Shown here piece after piece: positions 22,512 to 34,226 of a DNA stretch of 64,000 nt. The notes below the pieces were generated by a model, which saw only the letters and a program-made list of their open reading frames with translations, had not been told where the DNA came from and made no database searches. Every line of letters begins with the position of its first letter. The stretch's first letter is position 1. This DNA comes from Fonsecaea monophora (taxonomy: Eukaryota; Ascomycota; Eurotiomycetes; Chaetothyriales; Herpotrichiellaceae): contig NW_019173932.1 in NCBI RefSeq assembly GCF_001642475.1, positions 496,001 to 560,000 of the forward strand, in the 5' to 3' direction. The position numbers were made by a program, and so were the translations under genes.

Positions 22512-25500
22512 ATTACACAAGCACTTGACCACGACTTCGTTTTGGATGCTGATTTGGCCGGCGTTCTGATCTCAAGTCTACACTTGTTCAGGGTGGCGTA
22601 CTCGCAAGCGTGGGGTTACGGAGTCGGTATTTTGTCCTCCCTGCTGTTACTATGTTGTCGATGTCTTTCCTCTGTGGCAATGCTTTGCTTCTCCAGGTTC
22701 TCGATTACACTATGCTAATGGAGTTTCCACGGACTGGGGTCCGACTTGTTATGACCTTGATATTGAAATGATCGGGAGGAATGGAGCCGGCATGGGGCGT
22801 TGGTATTGCTGATGTGCAACTGCAATTGCCCAACTCAACCGAAGATCGCCCACTCATTGCGACCACTACCCCTTGGATTGAGGATAGTGAGGACGAGTGA
22901 GGGTGGTGCACGGCTTGGACAAGGAGGCTATCTAGCTAAGTACAGAGAAAACCCCAAAAAAGGAAAAAAATCAAAAAGGGCCAATATTGACCACAACCCA
23001 TTTGTGCAATTCCCTGTATCAGGCAGGAGCAGCTTCAGCTTCAGCTTCACTTTCCTTTTCACTCTTCTGACTCGGTGCACTTTGTTCTGTGACCATTGCC
23101 CTGCCCTTCTCGCCTCACCTCACCTCACCTCACATCCCACCCATCACGCCTACACACGACCACTGCTGCATTGGCCTGCGCTAAAGTTGCTTTTTCTTCC
23201 TCCCTCTGCTGGGCTTATTTCCTTCTTCCCTCTGGTTTGTTGTGGTTGACCTTACCTGACTTGCGCAGCACCATGCATGACCTTGTGGATACGATGATGC
23301 CAACAGCTCCACGGCTTTTGTGGGCACGTTGCCAATCCGAACATTTGGTGGGAATCCTGAGACCGTCCAAAGGTGAGCAAATAGCCACCGCATCGAGATT
23401 ATCTTTTCACTGACTCAACCAAAGGACCGCCGCAGCCATTAGCATCCACTCTGCTGTGGTCCGTCAAATCGAAACAGTGCGTGCGGCAGTCTCCTCGTCT
23501 CCGGGGCGCTCAGTCTCGACCATCGTGCTACCCCCAGCACAATGCAACACCGGCATACCCTATTACCACATCTCCAGAGACCTACACGAGCCTACCCAGC
23601 CACATTGACACGCTTCGGCACAGGCCTGCCTACGCCGGAAAGCCGATATGGGGTTGGGAAGCCTAGTCATCTAGCTAGGAATCAAGAGCAAGTCAAGGTT
23701 ATTAGGCGCCGGACAGCGGGCTTTTCCCCGTCATACGAGGAGGGACCGTCATCCTCGTCACGCGGCGTTCGGACTGTACTGAACCGCAGTCCCAGTGAGA
23801 CATGACCATATCCCTGACAGCAATGGCAAGGACGGAGGTGCTCGCCGTGGACCGAGAAGGAGAAGGATTTTACCAGCACATAACACGGTGCACAGTCTTG
23901 AACAAGGTCAAACGACCCATGAATGTCTAAGAGCTAAGTGCCAATTGAAGATCCAATCAGAGTGCCCACATACGCTAACTCGAATCAGGGCATAGAATCC
24001 ATGTGGAACTAACTGACGAGACTAACTGGAGAGGAACTGACAGAGTTGCTAAGCTAGACCGAAGTCTTATCAGGATTGCCACTTGTTCGTTCTGCCGGTT
24101 GAAGAGCCCTTTGCTCGGCGTCCAATGCGTCGGAGGTGCAAGTTTGGGACCATCTGCACCGCGACTTGTGAAGCTGTGGGCCAGGAAGGTTTACAACTCG
24201 TGTATCTCTGCTTCACAGGCTGCAAAGAATACATGACAAGGGAGGCACAAGAACAAAGGCCAGCGGTGCGGTGCCACCAGGCTCGACACACACCGACACA
24301 GACACGGGCAGACCGAGGGCGCACTTCCAGTAGAGCCACATGCAAGCCTAGGCTCTTCGAGACAACGGACTTGCGGAAACCAGAGTCCAGATGTCAGAGC
24401 CTTGAGGGATCATCTGACCATCTTGTCTGGCTTTCTGGCTCCCTTTCCCACCACTTCCGGTCCACCTTTTTGCCTTCAACCTGCCGCGCTCCCCGTCGCT
24501 ACGTTCATCCCTTACCTACGCCTAACTTGCGGTGACTAACACAAACTGCAACTTATCTGCTGAAAAGACCCCGAACTTTCTCAAAACCAGCAAGGGGCCA
24601 TGAGCGCACCTACAAAATAACTGCCTATCACCGACTCCCGGTCCAATAGATATAACCCTTTCTGCCGGGCAAAATCGCGAACCCGACTCTCCCGGGACCC
24701 CATGCACGCTTTGAAGGGTTATTTGAACAAGTGTGCCTTTTTTCTTCATTCCCGTTGCTGTGTCTCGTGAACCTGCTCAACGAAGCACACCTTGCATGGA
24801 TCATACAGTAGTTTCGAGGCGCCTGTCAAAAGTCAATGTGGATCTCGTGGCAGGGTCACACTGGGGAGGAACAGCAGGTCACTCCCGAAGAGTTTGTACC
24901 GAGCTCATCCACCTGTCGCGCAGTTGGGATTGAGGAGAAGGGAGAAGCAGCCCAGGGCGATCCTATCAAGGCGTGCACCCAACCCCAGCCTCAGGACCAG
25001 CAGAAGCAGCAATGAGGTTGATCAGTCACAGGCCAGGCTTAGGAGATCCAGTGCCAGACACGCAGACCCCTTCCCAATGCAAGATAAGGCTAGGGTAGAG
25101 GGTAAGTCTGCAATAGCACCACTACAGTGTTTGTTGACTGTATAAGGAAAAAGAACAAAGGAATACTACTGCTGCTGCGACATTCGTCGCCTCAAGTTTA
25201 CTCTTGTATGGAACATGCTTTCAAGTGGAAAACGAACAAGAGCAGAATTCCTTCCAAAGTGCTCTCCATCTAGCAGCTCATCAGAAAAGCAAACAAACGG
25301 GTGGCAAGCTCAGCTTTTGACGCACTTTTTATTTATCTTCTGATAGTTTGGAATTTTGTTTCTTTTGATCCATCTCCCGAGTCTTGTGTGTCGTTATTGC
25401 TCAGTCAGTCATTCAAAGTACTTTTTTCCAGCTAGTATATATCGAAAGTAGGGGCCTCTTGCAAACAGACAACACATTCCTCGCGTGTACACAAACATGT

Positions 25501-26065
25501 AGGGATGCTCACCCCCCAAGTGGAAATCATGGCCGAGACCAGCTGACAACGAGCAGGCTTCCTCCAAACTCCAATTCAAGTCTGTCAGTACATTTCGCTT
25601 CGCATTTTCCTGACCCGCCCCTTCTGGGGTAAAATGGTGGCTCCACCCAAGTAGTTGTGCTGCTGCCGCCGTCTTGTAAATTGCCTTGTTGGTCCTGGCC
25701 TGGTTCGGTTGATTCGAGGATGGCTCGGCTGCCAACAACAATTCGCGGGCAACCACTTTCTTTGGGCTAGCTCACATTTCCATTCGCATCCCAGATGAGT
25801 GCGGATCCTCCTCCACTCCACCTGCCTCTATCTCCTCTCTTCGATTTCCACGTCACAGGTGGGAGGTGTAGACAGTAACGCAAGCAGGAGGAGAAAGAAA
25901 CCTCCACGTTTGACCTAGTATCAATCATCCTCTTTTTGGATAGGCTGGTTTTGCTTTTGCTCGCTGGTTCTGGGTCTTTCCAACCTGGGGGAGCTACTCG
26001 CCTTGCCAAAGTGTTCCGAGCCCAGGTATGCATGCGCGAGAGGGGGTTTGAAGGAAGTGATCAGA
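22512..26065. other. Long convergent intergenic region
   Basis: About 3.5 kb between the 3' ends of choline sulfatase and PMT4. Open frames reach only about 150 codons and have no recognisable text. A (CCTCA)4 repeat sits at 23113-23132. It is unusually long for a convergent gap, so an unspliced or noncoding transcript cannot be excluded. Confidence 0.5.
23113..23132 (+). repeat. (CCTCA)4 simple repeat
   Basis: Four perfect copies of CCTCA inside a C/T-rich noncoding stretch. Confidence 0.85.
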
Positions 26066-28557
26066 TTACTTTGCGAAATGCAAGTCGTAGCCGAGCCACT
26101 TGCGCGCATTCACTTGAGCAGGAGTCAGGCCCGGCCAGCCGTACGTTAGTGGGAAGAAGAAGTAGAAACCGTACAGGACGGCGGCCAGAATGACTGCCGT
26201 GGCGACCCAGGTGCCCACCATGCTCTGGCCCCTGAGCCTCTCGGCAGCGGTCTGGAAGTGTTTTCGCGTCTTCCCCGGGATCTTGCCGGTGACTTTGTCT
26301 TTCTTCTGTTGAAGGGTGTGCTGGGTTTCGTCGTCAACGACGGGATCGACATTGAATATAAACTCGATCAGGGCGCCTGTCACCAGGCATGAGGCGAGAT
26401 GGGCAGGGAGATAGTGGTGTAGGAACAGTTGACGGCCCATCAGGTAGAAGGGGAAATAATGGGCGGCCCAGCAAAGGAAAAAGAAGCCGGTTGAGTTGTA
26501 AAGACGGGAGCGGGTACCTATTTTCACGGGTGATTGTGGTCAGTTACCAATTCGTATTTCGTTCCTCTGTGAAGGTGTTCGTCGTAGAGATTAGACACAT
26601 GGGAACTTACGACGATCAAGCGCATCAATTCCTCTTCTCAGACTGAGTTGATCTGCGCCCATAATCCCGGCGAAGACGGCCAACAAGGCACTCGCGATCC
26701 AGTAGCCGATAGGATTTCCCAGGAAGTATATCTGCTGCTTCGTGGAGTCTTGCGTCCAAAAGCTGACACCTCTCAACAAAAAGGGCCATTGGTAAGGTTG
26801 TGTTGCATACGGGTGAGAAGCCGTTAGGGCGTTGTTGTGGTAAAACATCGCACGCTGCAATTCGATGTATTTCCTGTAGAAGGGCAGGGACTTGGTCTTC
26901 TTGACTTCCTTTACGCGGCGTGGCGAATCCTCGGGAAGGTTTGGAATATCGTCCACATACCAGATATTAGACGATTGTTGCGCGTTTTTATTCCCGTTGA
27001 TTTCCGCTTGTTTAAACGCCCAGTCGGGCAATGGGGTAGTGTGCGTCCACATAGCGACTTTCGTCGGGTAATGGATCAATTTGAATTGGCCAGACATGGT
27101 CTTGAAGGGAGATCCCTTTTTGCCTTGTTCCATGCGGATTTCGAACAAAGTATCATTATGGCGGTCTCCGGCTGCTACATCCAGGGGGACCGTGGTAAAT
27201 TCTTGATTGGTAGGGAAATAAGGGGATGCGACGTCGTGGGTCAGAAGTATGGTATCGGTCACAACGTGGCGGAGCTTGACAATGTCACCGTTCAAAACTG
27301 GTTTTCCGGCCATTGAGGGATCGGGTTGTTGACCATTGGGCAGGATCTGCCACTCGTTATTGGTGTCGTTGAAGGGATAACCCGTAACTTGTTGACCTTG
27401 ACTCGAGATTCGGCCGTCATCATATCTCAGGGGATACCGATCCGGGTGACTGTGCAGGTACACTTTCGTGTCTTTGTGGCGCAGAGTGATATAGTCATAA
27501 TATTGAATGTCAATAGAGGCTTGATGCATCAGGTTATCGCTTAGTGTTTCCTGAAATTCTGGAGTCATGAAGTCGTCGCCGGGCCCAGATCTGGATAGAA
27601 TGGCAAAGTGGACTTGGAACCAGAATAGATAGAAGAAGAAAGGGATGATGATCAAGCCCAAAGCGCGAGCCACAAAATGCTTGCCGAAGGTGAAAAGATC
27701 CAAAGCGCCGTCTTTCCGATTGATGTCTAGCAGGTCCCAAAGGTCGATAAGCACAGCGCACCCGATGGTGAAGAAGGTAAAGGTTCCGACATATTTTGTG
27801 GAAATAACGCAACTCATGCAGAAACCGCACAGCAGAAGCCACTTCCACCACTTTCTGCCAAAAGGGTCGTGGCGTTGCTTGTAGAACCGAACGTAGCAAT
27901 AAATGCTGAGGGAGACAAAGAAGACCAAGGTTGCGTCCAGCAGGATCAAGCGAGTTTGTCCCACATGAGAATTGTCGAAGAGGACCAGTCCAGCAGCCAA
28001 AACACACGCAGGCAGCGAATACCCCGACTCCCACATGATCATGTAGACCACCACCACAGTAAGTGCTCCGAGAAACGCAGGCAAGGCTCTGAATGCCAGG
28101 TAGGGGACATTGTTGGTGATGTAGGATTCGCCGATATTGTCAAAAAGGAAATGGCCATCATATCCAACGAGCCAACCCACAAAGGCAAAGAGGAGCTTTC
28201 CAAAGGGAGGGTGGACGTCGAAGAAGTAGGTGCGCTGTAGATAGTAGGATGCGAACTGAAAGTAGGTGTCGTTAGAGCCGGCATTGCCTAAAGTTGCTGT
28301 CATGCGCCACGTACCTTTCCAAAGTGCACTTCGTCAAAAACAACCTCGTTCGGATGGTTGATCCCGAAGAACCGTGTTGCGAATGCGAGGGCAGTGATTA
28401 TAGCTAGCGCTATCTTATAGTCCCATTCTTTTGACACGCTCTTCTGCACGTTGTTGAGTGCTTCGTTCAAAACCTCGACATCCTTATCTCCATTGGAAGC
28501 AGGCTTGTTCTTGTCTTTGGGGCCCCGCTGTCGCAAGGTCGAATTGGGAGTTGACAT
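26066..28557 (-). CDS. pmt4: Dolichyl-phosphate-mannose:protein mannosyltransferase, PMT4 class
   Basis: Three exons, 28557-28315, 28255-26611 and 26517-26066; 779 aa. It transfers the first mannose from dolichyl-phosphate-mannose to Ser/Thr of secretory proteins in the ER membrane. The acidic catalytic loop reads NHPNEVVFDEVHFGK, then FFDVHPPFGKLLFAFVGW. Several hydrophobic segments follow, then a lumenal MIR region with three motifs (LRHKDTKVYLHSH, LRHVVTDTILLTHDVASP, LIHYPTKVAMWTHTTPLPDW), then the C-terminal membrane block with FLHHYLPAHLASCLVTGALI. The end WLGYDLHFAK and the phrase YFFDVHPPFGKLL fit the PMT4 subfamily (yeast Pmt4, Aspergillus PmtC) better than PMT1 or PMT2. PMT4 enzymes act as homodimers mostly on membrane-anchored proteins. 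No signal peptide is expected. Confidence 0.95.
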
Positions 28558-29019
28558 GTTCGACGACTCGACGGTGACGAAGGGAGTCGGACACTGCAGG
28601 ACTGAGAACGAGGTCGACGGATGGGAATCGAAGAAACAGGAAGGGAAATAATCTGCGAATGAAGGTAGTGAAAGAAAGAATCAAAAGAGGTTCAGAGCCC
28701 TCAGAATGAGAAGGGGCATGGCATGGACAAGGAAAGGAATGAGAATGAAGTTTCACCTTAACGTGTCCTGAACTTTTTTTGACGCGACATTACGAGTTTC
28801 CCCCCTAAAGGAGACGTGGCCCGTGCATCAGAGCCTTGTCTAAAGGGGCGAGGCTGCGAGCGGATTATTCGGGAATCCCGTGACTCCGTCATGCCTCTTC
28901 CAGTCTGGGGTTCTCAGCCGTCGCCGTCAACAAACACCATCAAAGAACGGATCCGCGAATATTCAGTTCTTATTCAGAAGCTGCCGACATTATGTACAAC
29001 ACACAAGAAGGCGAGTTGT
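28558..29019. other. Intergenic region upstream of pmt4
   Basis: 462 bp between the pmt4 start and the 3' end of the next minus-strand gene, presumably the pmt4 promoter. Nothing else is seen. Confidence 0.5.
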
Positions 29020-30144
29020 TCACTCGTCTAGATCCAGAAGGCTTAGAGTTTCCAATTCCCTTTGCATCATCCGCTCGAACTCCCCCCGGGTGATTCCCGC
29101 ACTACGTGCCAACCGGTACATGCTTTTCATGCTGGTGCTGATATGCTGCCTGATTCCGATTTCTGATGCTCCGTATCGCTCTGCATGCTCTTCCAGCCGG
29201 GCCACCGTGTCGGATCCCTTTGAAGATGGTGACGAGGGCACGGGATGGTTGACCTCAACTTCCAGATCCTCTGGGTCATTTGGAACATCCACAAATCCTC
29301 CTTGGTATGGAGGCGGATTCGGTTCTGTACGTGGTTGCTGGTGTGCCGACAGCATCTGCTGCAGCGCATGCCCGTTCAAACGAGGCTCCTGGCTGTCTTC
29401 CATTTGCTCGTCTGGGTCATGATTATCCATTGCCGGCTGCACACTTCCATATCGAGCGTAGTAGTCGTCCTCAGAAGGACCTGCTTGTGGAGGCTGGACC
29501 GATTCTTTTCTTAGAGGGGTCCTGCTCGGCGTGTTGTCATACATAGCCCAGTAGTCGTCCTCGTTGGCTGGCGGGACTGAGAGGTTTCTCTGACTTCTTG
29601 CATTTGCAGCGTCGTCGGCTTCCTGCAAAGCCTCGTTCACGAGCCGCTCCTTAGAGCTCTCATTTGCTTCGGCAATAGAAGTTGACCATGAAGGGTCTTT
29701 GTAAAGGTCTTGGTCATATGGTAATAACTCGGCCAGCTTCCAGGCGTTTCCCTCATCACTACCGGTGCACCACAGATACAAGGCGGTAAACGGCCATTCC
29801 TCTAGGGCAATTTGGGCCCGTAATGTTTCTTCGTCAAATCTCTTGTATTTTATCTGTTGTGTGTCGCCAACCTCAATCTCACCGGACGCTGGGTGAGGTT
29901 CGAAGACTGCGCCTTCGATTTTGTCCTTCAGCACCTCGCCTTTGTTTGCATCCCAGCACAACAGTGCAGCCCAGTTGTCGCGTGACGATGTCGACGTATG
30001 TAGTTGTAACCGCTGCCGTAGTATGGGCGACAGCAAGGGTAGCAGTGCGGGTGGTGGTCTAGGAGACGCGAAGGAGGTAGGTAGACATGCGAGCAAGGGA
30101 GGGAGTAAAGAGAGGGGATCAGGAGGAGGTATCAGCTCAACCAT
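29020..30144 (-). CDS. Conserved hypothetical protein with EDDYW-type motifs
   Basis: Single exon, 374 aa, ATG at 30144. The N-terminal 170 residues look folded: RDNWAALLCWDANKGEVLKD, then EEWPFTALYLWCTGSDEGNA and WKLAELLPYDQDLYKDPSW. The middle is acidic and disordered and holds two related motifs, EDDYWAMYD and EDDYYARYG. The C-terminal 70 residues are helical (SMKSMYRLARSAGITRGEFE). Proteins of this layout occur in other filamentous ascomycetes as far as I recall, but I know no function. No signal peptide or membrane segment is visible. The paired EDDYW/EDDYY motifs look like short linear binding sites; that is inference. Confidence 0.75.
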   Translation of the reverse strand: MVELIPPPDPLSLLPPLLACLPTSFASPRPPPALLPLLSPILRQRLQLHTSTSSRDNWAALLCWDANKGEVLKDKIEGAVFEPHPASGEIEVGDTQQIKYKRFDEETLRAQIALEEWPFTALYLWCTGSDEGNAWKLAELLPYDQDLYKDPSWSTSIAEANESSKERLVNEALQEADDAANARSQRNLSVPPANEDDYWAMYDNTPSRTPLRKESVQPPQAGPSEDDYYARYGSVQPAMDNHDPDEQMEDSQEPRLNGHALQQMLSAHQQPRTEPNPPPYQGGFVDVPNDPEDLEVEVNHPVPSSPSSKGSDTVARLEEHAERYGASEIGIRQHISTSMKSMYRLARSAGITRGEFERMMQRELETLSLLDLDE

Positions 30145-31268
30145 GCTTATTCCAGGTGTTAGACTTGAGAGGTAGTCATTTGCGTAACAGAGGTCGGGTC
30201 ACAGAGGACAGTGATGCGTCGGCAACAACAACAAGAACTATGTGGCTGTGGAGGGCAGTCAGCGTCAAGTATGGCAGCGTGGTTTGAGTGAAGTGCAAAA
30301 CGTTATTGGGGACAAGACAGTGAAGTTGTTGGGATCTTAGAGACAGGATGCAGACTCGGGAAGCATCGATCACAACGGAAGATCATCTATGTACGAGCGA
30401 CGGTCGGCGAGGCGGTAGGTTGGTACGGCATAATAGGCTGTCAGAGGGTTGTGGTTTGGTCTGGATCAGGAAATCAAGGCTGGACACACGGGTAACCAAA
30501 GGATCCCAAGGGTTGCATTTTCCATTCGCCCGGCCGGCATCGCCTCGTCATGGGAATTGCCTCGGATAAGATGGTGATTGGCCGTAAGGCATCAGGCTGA
30601 GAACCACGTGCCACGATAGTGTGTGAGGCTGAGCACCAAATCTCCACTCAACAACTTGTGCAGCCACCGCAGCTGCGGTAGCGGCTGACATGTGCCATCC
30701 ACTCGCCGGCTTTCCCTCCAAGATATAACTCACTTCTGTGTCCAGTATATTCATAACTCTGCTAGGAATACGCCAATGAAGGCTTTTATCTCACGGAGGC
30801 ATCTGTTAAACATGCAATATTCACCCGAGGACACTTCAAACCCCTCTCTACCCATTTTTGAAGGGGGGCCTTTGTACGAATCCTGGAGCTAATACTGTTC
30901 TTTCACATGTTCAGATCTACACCATGCCACGGTACCCTCGCAGCAGAGCCTCAACCATCTATTGAACGGGGTAATATCCGTCAAAGGAAGCCATGCACGT
31001 GCTCATCGCGATGACCACACTCACCCAAGCTACAATGCACCAAGAGACTGCGTCGACAGGGTGACCGTCGTGCTACTCATGCACTGATTACCGCTTCCGC
31101 ATTCGCGCTTGTTATCACCCTCATTTCCCCGCACCAACACTTGTGATAGGGAAAAATACCTGGGGCTGGCATTTTTGCCACACATTTGTCACCTCTACCA
31201 CAACCCTCAATATCTCCCGGTTCTGGTCGAGTCAATCCTGAGTTGGGGATAATCTCAGACCAACTCTC
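30145..31268. other. Divergent intergenic region
   Basis: About 1.1 kb between the unknown gene at 29020-30144 (minus) and the MFS gene (plus); likely both promoters. No ORF or RNA is supported. Confidence 0.5.
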
Positions 31269-32789
31269 ATGGCTCGCATTGATGGGAAGAAACAAGGTGT
31301 TGAAAACGGATCTGAAGTTGTGCTCCCTGCACACCTAGTTGGCCCTTCCGATGCGGGCTTGTCAGGGAGAGATTCGGACGAAGATCAAGACACAGAGGTC
31401 AACCAGGAGGGGCTGCAAAATGGACCAACTCGCGCGCAAGCAGAGGCTCGCCTCCGTCGCAAAGTTGACATACGACTCTGCACCATCGCTGGAATTCTCT
31501 GCAGTCTGAATTTACTCGACAGTGGGATTATATCCTCAGCGGCTGTCACAAGCATGCTCTCTGATCTCGACCTCCTCGGAAATCGATATTCTGTCTCAAT
31601 ATTCATCTTTACTGTTGCTTCTGTCGCCTGTCAACTGCCTGCGACTATCCTATTACGCTTCGTGGGACCTCGGTTGTTCTTTTCCTCAATCACTTGTGCT
31701 TTCGGCATAATCACTATGTGCACAGCCGCTATAAGCAGCTGGCAACAGATGATAGCCCTTAGAGTCCTCCTTGGTATTTCTATGTCGGGTATCTATCCAG
31801 GGCTGACGTACCTGATTTCAACTTGGTATACCCGCCATGAGCAGCAACTCCGGTTTGCGCTGCTGCAGTCAGGAGAAATCATCATTCTCGCCACTGGCTC
31901 CATCGTCAACTTTGGTCTGAATCACCTCGATCATCAGGACGGCCTTCGAGGCTGGCAATGGATGTATTTGGTTCAAGGCTCGGTCACTGTCTTCCTCGGA
32001 CTGATTACCTATTTCTGGATGGTTGATTTCCCAGACCGCTGCGAGAACTCCTTCAGGTTCCTCACGGATGATGAGAAGAGCCTTGCCATCTCTCGAATTC
32101 ACGAAGATCGCCGCGATGCCGGGAAACCAGAACCATTCAGCTTGGGTATTATCCTGGTTCACTTCTTCGATTTGAAGCTATACGCATTCTGCGTGCTATT
32201 CTTTCTACTCAACTTGGTGTCCACAGCTCTCTCGTACTTCTTGCCTATTATTCTGCAGAACGGAATGGGTTTCGACTCGAATGAGGCGATTATTCTGTCA
32301 TCTCCGCCATACTATTATGCGGTAATTCCTGTCCTGATCTCTTCATATATTGGAGACAAGTACAGGGTCCGGGCACCAGTCATCATTTTCAACGCGGTCT
32401 GCCTTATCGTGGGATTCTGCATGCTAGGCTTCAGCAGTCAGGTAACTGTGAGATATATTGGCACGTTCCTGGCCACGGGCGCATACATTTCCAACTGGGC
32501 CGCGCTCAATGCTTATCAGGCCAACAATATCGTGGGTCAGTGGAAGCGTGCCACAGTTGCAGCAGCCGTTTCTGCCTGCAATGGATTGGGCGGTATAGCC
32601 GGCAGTTACATCGTCCGCCAGCCAGAGGCTCCACGATATTTGACAGCAATATGGGTCAGCATTGGGAGCCATATTCTGATGATCGTATTGGTTTCGGTGT
32701 GTACTCTGTGGTTCTGGTTCGCAAATCGCAAATCAAAGATGAAGGGAAATTTGATCGAAGGTGTCACGGACTTTCACTATACTTATTGA
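31269..32789 (+). CDS. MFS transporter, anion/cation symporter (Dal5-like) family
   Basis: Intronless, 506 aa, ATG at 31269. A hydrophilic N-terminus of about 70 residues ends in LRRKVDIRLCTIAGILCSLN, the usual entry to TM1 of the anion:cation symporter family. About 12 hydrophobic segments follow, with family text such as RVLLGISMSGIYPGLTYLIS (the usual TM4 region), STWYTRHEQQLRFALLQSGE, GWQWMYLVQGSVTVFLGL and DFPDRCENSFRFLTDDEK. The second half includes SYIGDKYRVRAPVIIFNAV and NAYQANNIVGQWKRATVAAA. This family moves organic anions and vitamins (allantoate, nicotinate, pantothenate, biotin precursors); the substrate cannot be fixed from sequence. It sits in the plasma membrane by family. It is not paired with a metabolic gene. 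Confidence 0.92.
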   Translation: MARIDGKKQGVENGSEVVLPAHLVGPSDAGLSGRDSDEDQDTEVNQEGLQNGPTRAQAEARLRRKVDIRLCTIAGILCSLNLLDSGIISSAAVTSMLSDLDLLGNRYSVSIFIFTVASVACQLPATILLRFVGPRLFFSSITCAFGIITMCTAAISSWQQMIALRVLLGISMSGIYPGLTYLISTWYTRHEQQLRFALLQSGEIIILATGSIVNFGLNHLDHQDGLRGWQWMYLVQGSVTVFLGLITYFWMVDFPDRCENSFRFLTDDEKSLAISRIHEDRRDAGKPEPFSLGIILVHFFDLKLYAFCVLFFLLNLVSTALSYFLPIILQNGMGFDSNEAIILSSPPYYYAVIPVLISSYIGDKYRVRAPVIIFNAVCLIVGFCMLGFSSQVTVRYIGTFLATGAYISNWAALNAYQANNIVGQWKRATVAAAVSACNGLGGIAGSYIVRQPEAPRYLTAIWVSIGSHILMIVLVSVCTLWFWFANRKSKMKGNLIEGVTDFHYTY

Positions 32790-33180
32790 TGTGGGTTCTT
32801 AGCCATTTCTGCTGAAGATAGAACATCTGTGTCTGCAAAATAGAAGGAATCTTAGATGCGCTCTGTGAGATGTACAGAGACTATGGTGGCATGGAAGGCT
32901 AATACTAGCATAGTGTTGAGTAGATGATGAACATGCCTAGCTACTCATACACGGGAAAAGAGATGCATATTTGTCTAACCTGTTTTGTATTAGCTCACTA
33001 ATCGCACTAAACCCAATTTAGCAAAGACATCAACACCACCAGACGCGAGTCTCGACACAGGCATATGAACGAATTGCCCACCCCCAAACTTGTGCTTCTC
33101 AGAACCGTTGTCTTGCATCGTTCCTAGTCCTGCTAGCACCGGCGCAAGTGTAAAGAGTCCTCTGCTCCGACGAAGAAACA
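32790..33180. other. Short intergenic region
   Basis: 391 bp between two plus-strand genes: MFS 3' flank and fta7 promoter. No further feature is seen. Confidence 0.5.
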
Positions 33181-34226
33181 ATGGTCGCAGCAAAACCTCC
33201 CCAGTCTAGATCCGGGTCATTGAGTCTCAGCGGGGGACCAGCGACCCTCGAACCGCGGATAAAACAAGTATCACAGACCACGATCCGCAAGAAATGGAGA
33301 CCTCTACCGCCCTCGTCGCAGGAGAAGGTCAGGCAGCTCTTCCTGAATGTCAAGACGAGGAGATCTGGTGCCGGTGGAAACGGCAGGATTCCACCGGTTG
33401 GCAAAATACGGAACAACGACAACAATAATAACGCAAAGATGCCAAAGAGGAACGCGACGACGGCCAGTGTCAGGGAGGATGAGTACGAGAAAGCCGTGGA
33501 GGAGGTTGCTGAAAAGTATGTTTGATGCGGAATCTATCCCTCTATATCCAAATGGTCATTTCTCTCACTCTCGACTCGCATCCGGCTAACACTCATCTCC
33601 CTGACAGACTACTCACCCGCCTACCCCGAATGCCATTCCCACAGACAAATTCATCCACAGTCGATGATTCGCCGTTTGACCTTTCTGCGACTCTTGCCCG
33701 CGTTGCCACCCTACAGTCCCAGTTGACGACAAACCTCCAATCTGCGCAGCTTCTCCGGCGGCAGATCAACCGAGAGAAACTCGCCCTGAAGAGGGACCGC
33801 GCTCAATTGAAAGCGCTCGAGGAAGGCTTCAAAGGCAGCGAGGCGCTGAGGCGGAAGAAGGACAGGGGCCTGCACCCGATAGCGAAGAACTTGCACAGGA
33901 GTGAAGACGAGGACGCGGGCGGCAGAGAAGCTGAGCTGCGGGAGGAGGTCGAGCGCGTCAACAACATTGCAGGAATCTTGCCCGTGGATCAGAGGACATC
34001 CGCCATGTCGAAGCCAAAGACCCGTTCGCCTCCAACACTGAGCCCTGGCTCAGACGACGACCCGGAACTAAATTCGCTGCTCAACCAATTGCGGAGCCAT
34101 CTCCTCAGCATGCAGAACAATACGGCAAGCATGCTGCCTGTATTAGCGGCTATGGATGAGACCAAGGTCACACTGGACAAATTTGCTGCCCGCCACGGGA
34201 TCGGAAATAGTCTTGCAAACACTTGA
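33181..34226 (+). CDS. fta7: Inner kinetochore subunit Fta7 (CENP-Q/Okp1 homologue)
   Basis: Two exons, 33181-33515 and 33608-34226, with a 92-nt intron ending CTGACAG; 317 aa. The core text RKKWRPLPPSSQEKVRQLFL, then LLTRLPRMPFPQT, FDLSATLARVATLQSQLTT and INREKLALKRDRAQLKALEE follows the order of the Fta7/CENP-Q family: a WxPL entry, helix, MPFP turn, then a long coiled coil. CENP-Q pairs with CENP-U and belongs to the CCAN (Sim4/COMA complex) linking CENP-A chromatin to the outer kinetochore. The C-terminal helix SLLNQLRSHLLSMQNN and DETKVTLDKFAARHG complete the domain. The basic, disordered N-terminus before the domain is only about 35 residues, shorter than in many moulds; an upstream exon cannot be excluded. 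Confidence 0.85.

Noticed and set aside
24083..24535. 150-codon plus-strand frame in the long convergent gap
   Set aside because: Cys/Arg/Pro-rich with no pattern; typical chance frame.
20681..32789. A sulfur/choline catabolic cluster or biosynthetic gene cluster
   Set aside because: Between the sulfatase and the MFS gene lie PMT4 and an unknown gene; there are no backbone or tailoring enzymes and no shared regulator.
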